A DNA stretch of 26,860 nucleotides from Opitutales bacterium (GTDB lineage: Bacteria > Verrucomicrobiota > Verrucomicrobiia > Opitutales > Oceanipulchritudinaceae). This document shows, in pieces, positions 16,235-25,839 of this stretch. The position numbers and the translations under genes were made by a program. Position 1 is the stretch's first letter, and every line of letters starts with the position of its first letter. The stretch lies in assembly GCA_007123395.1 (NCBI GenBank), contig SKLD01000405.1:1-26860 (forward strand). The letters run 5' to 3'. The notes beneath the pieces were generated by a model. The model worked only from the letters and a program-made list of their open reading frames with translations, ran no database searches and had not been told where the DNA came from.

Positions 16235-16402
16235 TCTTGATCACCGTCATCCGGCAGCAGACCGAAAAATATCTTGAAGAAATATTTCTTGCAAAGTAAC
16301 TTAAGTATGTATCATGTTTCGCATTAATCGCGCGTTGATAGGAAAACAAAGACACTCCTCTATCTTTCTTGAAGAAAAATTAAATTACAGAAAGGTTTAA
16401 TT
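16235..16402 (+). promoter_or_regulatory. AT-rich leader of the transposase gene with a perfect palindrome
   Basis: From about 16255 to 16402 the DNA is strikingly AT-rich against its GC-rich surroundings. It holds a perfect 14-base palindrome AAGAAATATTTCTT (16277-16290). A related sequence, TTGAAGAAAAATT, recurs at 16369-16381 (13 bases, one mismatch to TTGAAGAAATATT at 16274-16286). AAAGG lies 7 bases before the transposase start and is a reasonable ribosome site. A promoter is likely here, but I could not fix a -35/-10 pair. The repeats could be recognition sites of the transposase. Confidence 0.5.
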
Positions 16403-17410
16403 ATGGGTGAAATTCGTATTAAGCGTTATGATGGACCTGCGGTGTATCATGTAACATCTCGGGTTATACAGAAGCGTCGGTTGCTGTTGGAGGGGCAGCG
16501 GGAAGTGTGGGTCGCGGCCCTGCACCGCGCGGCGGAGTTCAGCGGTGTGGAGGTGATCACCTACTGTGTGCTGGAGACGCACTTCCACATCCTCGTGCGC
16601 ATTGATCCGGCCACCCGGCAGTGCGACGATGCCGCGCTGGTGCGGCGCTACCGCGCGCTCTACGGGGAATCGCGCGCGCAGTGGAGCGGGCTCAACGCGG
16701 AGGAACTGGCGCACGCGCTGGCGAACGATCCGCCGGAGACGGCGGAGGCGCTGCGGGAGCGGCTGCGGCGGCGCATGGGAGACATCTCCGAGTTCATGCG
16801 CACATTGCGGCAGCGCTATACGCGGTGGTTCAACCTGGCGCACGGGACGGCGGGCACGCTTTGGGCGGAGCGCTTCGGCAGCGTGATCGTGCAGGACACG
16901 CCGTGGCTGGTGGGGCTGGTTGCCGCCTACATCGACTTGAACGCTGTGCGGGCGGGCTTGGCGGAACTGCCGGAGAACTACCGCTGGTGCGGCTACACGG
17001 AGGCGCTCGCGGGGAACGAGACCCTGTGCGATGTGCTCGCCGCCTGCTTTCCGTCGGCAAAAGACACGGCGGAGGCGCTGGCTTGCTACCGTCTGCTGAT
17101 GTTCGGGAAGGGGGCGGGGGCGAAGGGCGACGGCACGGGCGGGCGCATCGACCCGGAAGCGCTGCTGGAGGCGGTGAAGAAGGGCGGGGAATTGCAGCCG
17201 CACGAGTTGCTGCGCCTGCGCGCGCGCTTTCTGACCGAGGGCCGTGTGCTCGGAACACGCGGCTGGCTGGAAGACGGAGAAGGGGCGGGGATTCTCGCCA
17301 TGCTGAAGCGCCCGCCGCCGTGTCGACCGGTCGATGTGCTCGACAAAGTGGATCTGGCCGTGGCGCGCTCGCGGGCGGGGTATTGCGCGCTTGAGGATCC
17401 GCGGAGGTGA
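16403..17410 (+). CDS. REP-associated tyrosine transposase (Y1_Tnp / RAYT-like), complete
   Basis: This 335-residue HUH-family single-strand transposase nicks DNA at hairpins through a tyrosine. The core begins YDGPAVYHVTSRVI, has the metal-binding HUH motif as THFHILV (His60, His62), and carries the catalytic tyrosine as FMRTLRQRYTRWF (Tyr139), so all active-site parts are present. The C-terminal 130 residues are an extra helical, charged domain shared with the fragment at 1-395. It is longer than IS200 transposases (about 150 residues) and typical of solitary RAYT proteins. No terminal hairpin ends typical of IS200/IS605 were recognised around it. Preceded by AAAGG at 7 bases. RAYTs are thought to spread short palindromic repeats and are often single-copy and domesticated. 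Confidence 0.92.
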   Translation: MGEIRIKRYDGPAVYHVTSRVIQKRRLLLEGQREVWVAALHRAAEFSGVEVITYCVLETHFHILVRIDPATRQCDDAALVRRYRALYGESRAQWSGLNAEELAHALANDPPETAEALRERLRRRMGDISEFMRTLRQRYTRWFNLAHGTAGTLWAERFGSVIVQDTPWLVGLVAAYIDLNAVRAGLAELPENYRWCGYTEALAGNETLCDVLAACFPSAKDTAEALACYRLLMFGKGAGAKGDGTGGRIDPEALLEAVKKGGELQPHELLRLRARFLTEGRVLGTRGWLEDGEGAGILAMLKRPPPCRPVDVLDKVDLAVARSRAGYCALEDPRR

Positions 17411-17616
17411 ATATCCGCCGCCACCTTTGCATCGGCCTCGACACGAGTCCTGCAAAGCAGAACGAGTCCGCCGCCCGCAGCCACCCTGCGTAGCCGAAGA
17501 AACGCTTTGACCTCGCCCGTGCGGAACGGGCAACATCGCGGCATACCGCTGGGCAAACGGCGTTTTGCGCGCCCGCCGCAGCGTCGACTTTCCGTAAACT
17601 CCTATTCCAAAAAACT

Positions 17617-19578
<1,962 letters not shown>

Positions 19579-19643
19579 CGGCGTGCGCGGGTGTCGACCG
19601 GGATGCCTTGCAACCGCGCGGGATTTCGCACACGGTGAATGCG

Positions 19644-20210
19644 ATGATAACCGTCATTGCTGGAACAAACCGTGAAGGAAGCAACACGCTGAAGGTCGCC
19701 AAGACCGTAGCCACGATGCACCGCGAACTCGGGGTGGAGGTCAAACTCGTCGATCTCGCCGGGCTGCCGTCGGCGCTCCTCTCGCCCGGAGCCTACGCGG
19801 AGAAGCCGGAAGGGTTCACTGAGGCCTTCCAAAAACCCGTCCTCGACGCCGACGGCGTCGTGATCGTGACGCCTGAGTACAACGGCGGTTTCCCCGGGGT
19901 GCTCAAGCTCTTCATCGACATGCTGCCGTTTCCCGAGAGCTTTGAAAAGCGGCCCACCGCTTACATCGGCCTCTCGGCGGGCGCGTCCGGGGCGCTGCGG
20001 CCCGTCGAGCAGTTGCAGATGATTTTCGGCTATCGCAACGCGTTTAACTTCAACAAGCGTGTCTTCATGCCCGGCATCGGCGATCTCCTCGACGAATCCG
20101 GTGCAATCAAGGACGACGCCCTGCGCGGGCGCTTGCGGGAGCAGGCAAAGGACTTTCAGGAATTTGTCGCGGCCCTGCGTCCGGTGCGCGAAGGCGGAGC
20201 CCATGGCTGA
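19644..20210 (+). CDS. NADPH-dependent FMN reductase family flavoprotein
   Basis: This 188-residue flavodoxin-like reductase shows the FMN phosphate-binding loop GTNREGSNT (about 7-15) and the flavin-contacting segment TPEYNGGFPGVLKLFIDML (about 80-100), typical of the NADPH-dependent FMN/quinone/azo reductase family. It probably reduces FMN, quinones or other small acceptors in the cytoplasm. The ATG at 19644 gives the family's usual start immediately before the first beta strand (MITVIAGTNR); a GTG and a TTG lie in frame upstream and are less likely. The end overlaps the next gene by eight bases, so translation is probably coupled. Confidence 0.92.
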   Translation: MITVIAGTNREGSNTLKVAKTVATMHRELGVEVKLVDLAGLPSALLSPGAYAEKPEGFTEAFQKPVLDADGVVIVTPEYNGGFPGVLKLFIDMLPFPESFEKRPTAYIGLSAGASGALRPVEQLQMIFGYRNAFNFNKRVFMPGIGDLLDESGAIKDDALRGRLREQAKDFQEFVAALRPVREGGAHG

Positions 20211-21930
20211 CTCCGGTCAACCGCGGCGGCGCAGGCTTGTGCCGTGGAACCCGGAGGAAGCCGGGCCTGAGGGCGGCGCTCCCCGGCCACCGCCCCCTTC
20301 GCCGGGCGGGCGGAGCCCGCTGAAGTGGGTTTTGCTCGCCGTCGCCGCCCTCGTCTTGGCGGTGCTCGTCTGGCGCGTCGTCGTCGTCCTGCCCGAGTTT
20401 CTGCCCGACCGCGCGCAGGAGGAGGCACCCGCCGATCCGGTGCCGCAGCCGGTGCCGCCGGACGTTGAGCCGCCCCCCACAGGCGACCGGAGCGATGCCC
20501 GCGCGGCGCGTGACCATGCCCGCGCCCTGCGCGACGCCGTGCGTCTCGAAGCCGCCGGTTCGCCGCAGGAGGGAACCCTCCTCGACATCGAGCGCCACTT
20601 TGTCCGTGCCGAGCGTGCGGAGGAACGGCGGGCCTACGCCGAGGCGCAGAGCGAATACCGCCGCGCCGTCCGTGAACTGGAGGAACTGCGCCGCGGAGTC
20701 GCCGCATGGCGGGCAGCCCGTGACGGAATCGATGCACTCGAAGAGAACCTGCGGGACGTGCGTTTGGTCGATGCCTTCGAGGCGGATGCACTCCGGGAGG
20801 TGCGTGAGGGATTGTCGCGTGCCCGTGCGGCCATGGAGATCGGGCGCTACGGCGAAGCGGCGAACCTTGCCAAATCTGCCGCCGCGCGGCTCGCGGAGGC
20901 GCGGCAGAGCGCCCGCGGGCGGCTCGAGGCCGAAGTGGCGCGCGGCCAGCGCGCGCTCGCGGAGGGGGACGCTGCCGCAGCGGTGGAAGCCTTCGACCGT
21001 GTGCTCGATCTCGACCCGGCTAACGAAGCGGCGGGTATCGGGCGGCAACGCGCGGATACCATCGAAGAGGTGAATGCCCGCATGCGCGAGGGGCGGCGGC
21101 TCGAGAACGCCGGCGATCTGCGCGGCGCCCTCGCTGCCTACGCCGGAGCCGCCGACCTCGATGAATACGCCGTCGACGCGCGCCAGGCGGTCTCGCGCGT
21201 GCGCCGCGCCCTGCGCGACCAAGCCGTCGAAGACGGCTTCCGCGAGGTGTCCCGCCTTATTAAGGCGGACCGCTGGGACGAGGCCGAACAGCGCTTGCGC
21301 GATCTGCGCGCCGAGTATCCGGAGGACAACCGTATCGCCCGCCGCATGGAGGCTTTCGCCGAGGAGCGCCGCCTCAACCGCGTGCGCGTGGCACTCATCG
21401 CGGCGCGGGAGGCCGAGAGCGCACGGGAGTGGGAGCGCGCCCGGAGCATCTACCGCGATCTCATCGACACCAGGGTGGACCGCCCCGAAGTGATCGAGGG
21501 CTACGAGCGCACGGGCCGCGTCCTGCGTGCGAAGCAGGCCTTTGCCATCAACATCCGCATTGCCCGGGACGCCGCCGACCGTGGCGACTATCAGGACGCC
21601 ATCACGCGCTTCAATGCCGCCATGGAGCGAAAGCCGGATTACGTCGACCTCACGCCTGAGCAGGAGCAGTTGCAGCGCTTTCTCGAGCAGCAGAGCCGTC
21701 CCGTGCCGGTGACCTTCGTCAGCGACGGACGCACCCTCGTCAGCTACGTCGGCCCGATGAACCGTTCGCCCGCCGTCATGGAGCGCGAAGAGACCGTCGA
21801 ACTGCTGCCCGGGCGCTACCGGGTGCGCGGCTCGCGCTCGCGCTACCGTCCGGTGGAGTTCGAGCTTCTCGTGCGCGGCGACGAACCGCCGGGACCGGTT
21901 CGGGTCGTCGCCCATGAACGCGACCGGTGA
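20203..21930 (+). CDS. Membrane-anchored TPR-like repeat protein with C-terminal PEGA-like domain
   Basis: I do not recognise a named family for this 575-residue protein. It begins with a basic, proline-rich cytoplasmic tail, then one transmembrane helix (about 40-64), a proline-rich linker (70-90) and a long, Ala/Arg/Glu-rich helical region (about 95-500). TPR-like units are visible, for example GQRALAEGDAAAAVEAFDRV and GRRLENAGDLRGALAAYAGA. The last 75 residues are predicted beta-rich (VTFVSDGRTLVSY, EETVELLPGRYRVRGSR), resembling a PEGA-type surface domain. The start ATG at 20203 overlaps the reductase stop and follows GCGGAG. It is probably an envelope scaffold exposed outside the cytoplasmic membrane. 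Confidence 0.8.
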   Translation: MADSGQPRRRRLVPWNPEEAGPEGGAPRPPPPSPGGRSPLKWVLLAVAALVLAVLVWRVVVVLPEFLPDRAQEEAPADPVPQPVPPDVEPPPTGDRSDARAARDHARALRDAVRLEAAGSPQEGTLLDIERHFVRAERAEERRAYAEAQSEYRRAVRELEELRRGVAAWRAARDGIDALEENLRDVRLVDAFEADALREVREGLSRARAAMEIGRYGEAANLAKSAAARLAEARQSARGRLEAEVARGQRALAEGDAAAAVEAFDRVLDLDPANEAAGIGRQRADTIEEVNARMREGRRLENAGDLRGALAAYAGAADLDEYAVDARQAVSRVRRALRDQAVEDGFREVSRLIKADRWDEAEQRLRDLRAEYPEDNRIARRMEAFAEERRLNRVRVALIAAREAESAREWERARSIYRDLIDTRVDRPEVIEGYERTGRVLRAKQAFAINIRIARDAADRGDYQDAITRFNAAMERKPDYVDLTPEQEQLQRFLEQQSRPVPVTFVSDGRTLVSYVGPMNRSPAVMEREETVELLPGRYRVRGSRSRYRPVEFELLVRGDEPPGPVRVVAHERDR

Positions 21931-21953
21931 CGCGAGGTCAAACACAGTAAGAA

Positions 21954-22604
21954 ATGAAGACGTTTCTCAGCTTGATCTTGATTCCAGTCCTCGCCGCTTT
22001 AACCGCCGCCGCGGACGATGGCATCCGCGCCGATCCGGATATTTTCGACGGCTCGCGAACCGCTGCGTCTGCAGGCGGAGGGCTGGACCGTGACAGCGAT
22101 TCGGCATCGGCTGCGGCGCAGGAGGGCGAAGCGACTTCGGCGCAGGAGAGCGGCACGGAGGGCGCGGAGACCGAAGAATCTGAAAGCGGGGGTGCGGAAG
22201 GTCTCCCAGGCGGCGAAGAAGACGAGAACGCGTCTACCGTGGTGGAAAGCACGGAAGAGGACGGAAGCGGGCAAGCGATGAATGGTGCGGAACGGTCCGC
22301 CCGGGGCGGGCTTGACCTCGGGGAGCTTCCCGAGGTAACCGAAGTCCGTATCGGTGGCACCGGCGGTATTGACCGCCCCGTGGAGCCCGAACGCATTGAG
22401 ATCCCGCGGATCGAAATGCCCCGCACGACCGAGACAGGCGAGCGCCGCCCCGAGACTGCGCAAAGCGAGCGCGAGACGGCGCGGGACGACCCCCAAGAGC
22501 CGTCCGATGATGCCAGCCGCGTCGACCGGGGGGACGAGCAACAGCCACGTAACGAGCCCGTGCGCCGTGTCGGCGAGGGGAGCACCGTGCCAACCGACTT
22601 CTGA
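21954..22604 (+). CDS. Secreted acidic low-complexity protein, unknown function
   Basis: This 216-residue protein starts with a good signal peptide (MKTFLSLILIPVLAALTAAA, cleavage near residue 20). The rest is disordered-looking and strongly acidic, rich in Glu, Asp, Gly, Ser, Thr and Ala; a short stretch at about 120-155 (LPEVTEVRIGGTGGI, ERIEIPRIEMP) may form beta strands. There are no cysteines in the mature part. No family is recognised. It lies 23 bases after the TPR-like gene, and its stop overlaps the next start (TGATG at 22602-22606). The open frame on the opposite strand is a shadow of biased composition. Confidence 0.7.
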   Translation: MKTFLSLILIPVLAALTAAADDGIRADPDIFDGSRTAASAGGGLDRDSDSASAAAQEGEATSAQESGTEGAETEESESGGAEGLPGGEEDENASTVVESTEEDGSGQAMNGAERSARGGLDLGELPEVTEVRIGGTGGIDRPVEPERIEIPRIEMPRTTETGERRPETAQSERETARDDPQEPSDDASRVDRGDEQQPRNEPVRRVGEGSTVPTDF

Positions 22605-23224
22605 TGCCGGGGCACGCGCGCATGTTTCTCCACACGGCTTTCGCGCTCTTTGGTGCCGCGGCCTCCGCGGCGTTCGGTGGACGGGTTTTGCCAGTCGAGG
22701 CAATCGACGCCTCCGCCACAATGCGTGCGGCGGACTTTCACGAGGCCTTTCCGGGCGTGCAGGCATCACCGGAAGTTCTCGGCGTACCCGGCTTTTTCGT
22801 CGTCTACGAGCACGAACACTTGCGTTACTTTTTCGGGCCAGTGAACGCATTCGGAGAAGCGCGGGTCTGGGAAGACCGTCTCCTCGCCGTCCGCAGTGAT
22901 GTTATTGAGCAACGCCCCGCCCTTGCCTCCAGCCGGGTATACCTCTACCGGTTCAATTACGAGAACAGCCGCGTCTGGTCCGCCCGTCACGATGAAAAGG
23001 CTACGCCTCCGCAAAACGGTTCCGAAGTCGTGCCCCCCGACGCAGTCGCTTCAACGCAAGCACCAGAGCCCGGGGACATGGCGGAAGACGAGCCCGCAGG
23101 CACCCCGCCTCGCGCGGGCGAGGAAACCGACCGCGACGAAGACGCGTCTCCCACCCCTCCCGCCTCCCCGCGCGAGGAAAACGCCTTCTGGCGCTTCATC
23201 CGGCGTGTCTTCGGGCTTTCATAA
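22604..23224 (+). CDS. Secreted protein of unknown function with charged C-terminal tail
   Basis: The 206-residue protein has an N-terminal hydrophobic segment (about 7-25) that looks like a signal peptide. An ordered region (about 27-130) follows with MRAADFHEAFPGVQ, VPGFFVVYEHEHLRYFFGPV and a YLYRFNYENSRVW strand. A Pro/Glu/Asp-rich linker and a basic amphipathic end (FWRFIRRVFGLS) complete it; the end could bind membrane or protein. No family is recognised. The start at 22604 overlaps the previous stop; a second ATG at 22622 gives a similar signal peptide. It closes the run 19644-23224, and a possible terminator lies 80 bases downstream. Confidence 0.7.
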   Translation: MPGHARMFLHTAFALFGAAASAAFGGRVLPVEAIDASATMRAADFHEAFPGVQASPEVLGVPGFFVVYEHEHLRYFFGPVNAFGEARVWEDRLLAVRSDVIEQRPALASSRVYLYRFNYENSRVWSARHDEKATPPQNGSEVVPPDAVASTQAPEPGDMAEDEPAGTPPRAGEETDRDEDASPTPPASPREENAFWRFIRRVFGLS

Positions 23225-23304
23225 AAGAATCGCTTCGGGTTAGGCAAAGGCACCCGCCCGCCAAACGAGGAATCGAAGGCGTCTGATGCACGCGACTCGT
23301 GTCA

Positions 23305-23332
23305 CGCCGGGTATTCCGGCGCAATTTGTTTT
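23305..23332 (+). terminator. Possible rho-independent terminator
   Basis: CGCCGG at 23305-23310 and its complement CCGGCG at 23316-23321 form a perfect six-base-pair stem around the loop GTATT, followed by CAATTTGTTTT. It is in the right place, 80 bases after the stop of the unknown secreted protein gene. The stem is short and the T-tract is interrupted, so it may be weak. Confidence 0.45.
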
Positions 23333-23469
23333 GGCGCATCGCCGGAGCGGCTACACTGCGGGCGCTCGCAGACCATAAGGCTCTGCGCCGCGCCCCCGTA
23401 GCATGTTTCCCGCGAGGCAGCCCGCGCAGCCGCGACAGGCCGGGGGTTTTCCTAATTTATATACATCTC

Positions 23470-23515
23470 ATCGATATATATTTTGACACAGCTCGCAGAT
23501 ATATTTGTTTGACAC
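23470..23515. promoter_or_regulatory. AT-rich island with repeated GATATAT...TTTGACAC motif
   Basis: Two copies of a composite motif lie 25-26 bases apart: GATATATATTTTGACAC (23473-23489) and GATATATTTGTTTGACAC (23498-23515). Each contains TTGACA, the -35 consensus (23483-23488 and 23509-23514), but neither has a convincing -10 at 16-18 bases. The tandem arrangement over about 2.5 helical turns looks more like a double binding site for a regulator upstream of the glycan cluster. Confidence 0.4.
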
Positions 23516-23659
23516 GAAGTCCTCCGCCTTGCGGGGGTCACTCATCTGTCCGGATTTCCGAAAACAAGGAAGAAAGGAGGAGGCCCGTCTTTTCGACGAG
23601 GCACGGATGTTGGAGCATTTACATGCGGAAAATGAGTCTCCATCAAAGAGGGGCTTTCA

Positions 23660-24856
23660 ATGCAGACGCCGGAAAAGTTCTTTTACCGTCTGGGCCACAC
23701 GGTTGCCGGACCGCTCTTGTGCGGGATGATCGATTGGTTGGGGCGTCGCGTGCGCGCGCGGAAAGAAGAGCACATTCTGTTTCTGGCGCGGGACGGGTAT
23801 ATTCTGCAAAAGATCTGGCAGCAGCGCGCCCCGGAGGACCTCAAGCCCATCCCGCACACCTATTTACTGGCATCGCGCCGGTCGCTCGGGTTTGCACGTA
23901 TCCGTGAGTGGGATGCGGCGGCGCGGAAGCTGTTGCACTTTGAAGTGGGCGAGCGCTTGGGCGCTTACTTGCGCCGGCTCCCGGTGAGCATCGACCTGTC
24001 GGCGCTGGAGAAGCGCATGGGACGGGCTCTCGATCCGGATGCACGCATGCAGGCTGCTTTGTTCGAGGCGATGTTGCCGACGTTGAAACCGCTCGTTCTG
24101 GAGCGGGCGGAGCGGGAACGGGCCGCCTACGAGACTTACCTTGAGCGTTGCGGGATATTGGGGACAGAGCGGCTGGCGGTTGTTGACGCGGGATGGTATG
24201 GCAGCCTGCAACATGCCTTGGCGGCCCTTCCGTGTTTGCAGAAGGCTCACCTCTCCGGCTATTACTTAGGCGTTTTTCCGGAGCCGCCGTATTTGAACCG
24301 GGCGGGGATGTCTCTGTCCGGCTGGTTGATCGACGGTGAGCCGGGAGAGCGTTTCCGGGAACTGCGGGCGATGGTGCTCATTCTCGATTTCTTTTGTTCG
24401 GCCGACATGCCGGGGCTGGATTACATGCGGTTCAATGAGGCGGGCGAACCCGAACCGGTTTTCGCCCCGTACACGCTCAGCGACTACCAACGAACCGCCG
24501 TCTTGCATCTGCAAACGGGAATCCTCGATTTTGCGAAAGAAGCGCCTGTCCATCCGGCGGACCGGTGTCCGGAGTCCCTTTACACCCGTCTGCGCAAAGT
24601 CGGCTTGCACCCCGATGCCGAAGAAATCGCCCACCTCAGCCGCCTTGAAGGTGTGCGCGGGATCGACGTGTCCTCCAACGCCACGTTCGCGCGGCGCTCT
24701 CATCCCCTCCGCTACCTTTTTAATTGGAACGCCTTTTACCGCGACTACAAGGCTGCCCTCTGGCGGCCGGGGTTTTGGGCTCAGCTCAATACCCTGGAGC
24801 GGTTCATTTTGAAGCGCATCAGCCCGATCGGCACCGAAGACTTACCCAACCAGTGA
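23660..24856 (+). CDS. COG5610-like protein (C-terminal module without the N-terminal HAD domain)
   Basis: This 398-residue protein starts FFYRLGHTVAGPLLCGMIDWL, has LFLARDGYILQ (about 41-51) and VVDAGWYGSLQ (174-184), and ends with a basic RYLFNWNAFYRDYK region. These blocks are typical of the C-terminal part of COG5610 'predicted HAD-superfamily hydrolase' proteins from surface-polysaccharide clusters, where they follow an N-terminal HAD domain. Here that HAD domain is absent; a protein starting with such a domain begins at 26712. The biochemical role of the module is not established; a role in glycan assembly is inferred from context. A good ribosome site (GAGGGG, seven bases before ATG) supports the start. 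It is followed by two glycosyltransferases on the same strand. Confidence 0.75.
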   Translation: MQTPEKFFYRLGHTVAGPLLCGMIDWLGRRVRARKEEHILFLARDGYILQKIWQQRAPEDLKPIPHTYLLASRRSLGFARIREWDAAARKLLHFEVGERLGAYLRRLPVSIDLSALEKRMGRALDPDARMQAALFEAMLPTLKPLVLERAERERAAYETYLERCGILGTERLAVVDAGWYGSLQHALAALPCLQKAHLSGYYLGVFPEPPYLNRAGMSLSGWLIDGEPGERFRELRAMVLILDFFCSADMPGLDYMRFNEAGEPEPVFAPYTLSDYQRTAVLHLQTGILDFAKEAPVHPADRCPESLYTRLRKVGLHPDAEEIAHLSRLEGVRGIDVSSNATFARRSHPLRYLFNWNAFYRDYKAALWRPGFWAQLNTLERFILKRISPIGTEDLPNQ

Positions 24857-24904
24857 GCTTTTGATCGACCCGACGGGCAAAACGGGTAGGACTTGCTTTT
24901 CGGT

Positions 24905-24923
24905 TGAAGCGCGCATCGCTTCA
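24905..24923. repeat. Small perfect hairpin in the intergenic gap
   Basis: TGAAGCG (24905-24911) and CGCTTCA (24917-24923) are perfect complements around the loop CGCAT. It ends 19 bases before the glycosyltransferase start. No T-tract follows, so it is not a standard terminator; it could affect translation of the next gene or be fortuitous. Confidence 0.4.
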
Positions 24924-24942
24924 GCGGCAAGTTAGCCTCAAA

Positions 24943-25797
24943 ATGTCCTCCATCGGAATCATCACCCGCACCAAGAATCGCCCGACGCTACTGCGCAGGG
25001 CACTGCAAAGCGTTGTCAAACAATCGTTTGCCAACTGGAAGCTGGTGGTTGTCAACGATGGCGGCGCGGCCGGCCCGGTGGATCAATTGATCGCGGAACT
25101 GCCGCAGTCCTGCCGGGAGAAGATCCAAGTGGTGCACCACACCGAATCCAAGGGCATGGAGGCGGCTTCAAACGTCGGCTTGGCGCGCCTGCAAACCGAT
25201 TATGTTCTCATTCATGACGACGATGACTCGTTGCACCCTGACTTCTGCCGACAGACCGCGGCCTACCTGGACAATCCGCCGCACCCGCGGGTGCGCGGTG
25301 TTGTCACCGGAACCGAGCGGGTCATCGAACGCGTCCGCGGGGAAACGGTTCGGGAGTTGAAGCGATTCCGCTACAACCGCGAACTGCGCACGGTCGAGCT
25401 GCGGCGTATGCTGGCAGGCAACGTGTTCGCGCCCATCGCTTTCGTTTTCAGCCGCGAGGCGTGTGAGGAGTTGGGCGGCTTCCGCGAGGATCTGCCCGTC
25501 CTCGGCGACTGGGAGTACAACGTCCGCTTTTTGCAGCGATACGAGATCGGGGTCATTCCGGGAGTCCTCGCCTACTACCACGACCGGGATCAGCGCAGCG
25601 ATGAAGGTTACGCCAGTTCCATGACGAGCAAGGCCCGGTTGCATGAGTTTTACGGCAGTTTTCTGCGCAATGAGTGGTTGCGGGAGGACCTTTCCAACAA
25701 ACGCCCGGGAATCGGATTGATCGCTTCCGTTTCACCGCAGTTGATCTCCATCCACGAGAAGTTGAGGAACCCGCTGCGCCTGCTGTTCAAATGGTAG
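24943..25797 (+). CDS. Family 2 glycosyltransferase, tandem copy 1
   Basis: This 284-residue GT-A-fold enzyme transfers a sugar from a nucleotide donor in surface-glycan synthesis. The N-terminus ITRTKNRPTLLRRAL and VVVNDGG (Asp39) bind the nucleotide. GMEAASNVGL and HDDDDSLHPDF (acidic run at 92-95) provide the metal-binding DXD site. PVLGDWEYNVRFL near residue 190 supplies the acceptor-side acidic residue. I chose the ATG at 24943 because the family starts directly at the first beta strand; the frame extends to a TTG at 24904. No membrane helices, so it is cytoplasmic or peripheral. It is a clear paralogue of the next gene. Donor and acceptor are unknown. Confidence 0.94.
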   Translation: MSSIGIITRTKNRPTLLRRALQSVVKQSFANWKLVVVNDGGAAGPVDQLIAELPQSCREKIQVVHHTESKGMEAASNVGLARLQTDYVLIHDDDDSLHPDFCRQTAAYLDNPPHPRVRGVVTGTERVIERVRGETVRELKRFRYNRELRTVELRRMLAGNVFAPIAFVFSREACEELGGFREDLPVLGDWEYNVRFLQRYEIGVIPGVLAYYHDRDQRSDEGYASSMTSKARLHEFYGSFLRNEWLREDLSNKRPGIGLIASVSPQLISIHEKLRNPLRLLFKW

Positions 25798-25839
25798 AAA
25801 AGCCTTGATTTCGGAACCGGCGGACCGAAACCTCCCCCG

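Larger units (their letters stand above)
23225..23659. other. 435-base non-coding stretch before the glycan cluster
   Basis: No gene is convincing here. The first 225 bases are GC-rich and include a hairpin with a T-rich tail (see terminator). A marked AT-rich island follows at about 23455-23515. The last 100 bases form a purine-rich leader with GAGGGG seven bases before the next start. No tRNA or recognised riboswitch was found. The contrast in composition suggests an insertion boundary or a regulated promoter region. Confidence 0.6.

Noticed and set aside
17507..17536. TTGACC ... CAACAT promoter-like pair upstream of acs
   Set aside because: The -10 matches only three of six positions, so it is not distinguishable from background.
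20107..21945. 612-codon open frame on the minus strand opposite the TPR-like gene
   Set aside because: No recognisable motif or start context; the plus-strand gene has a membrane segment, repeats and coupled start.
23299..23907. 202-codon plus-strand frame spanning the intergenic gap and the start of the COG5610-like gene
   Set aside because: It crosses the AT-rich island, overlaps a well-supported gene in another frame and has no family features.
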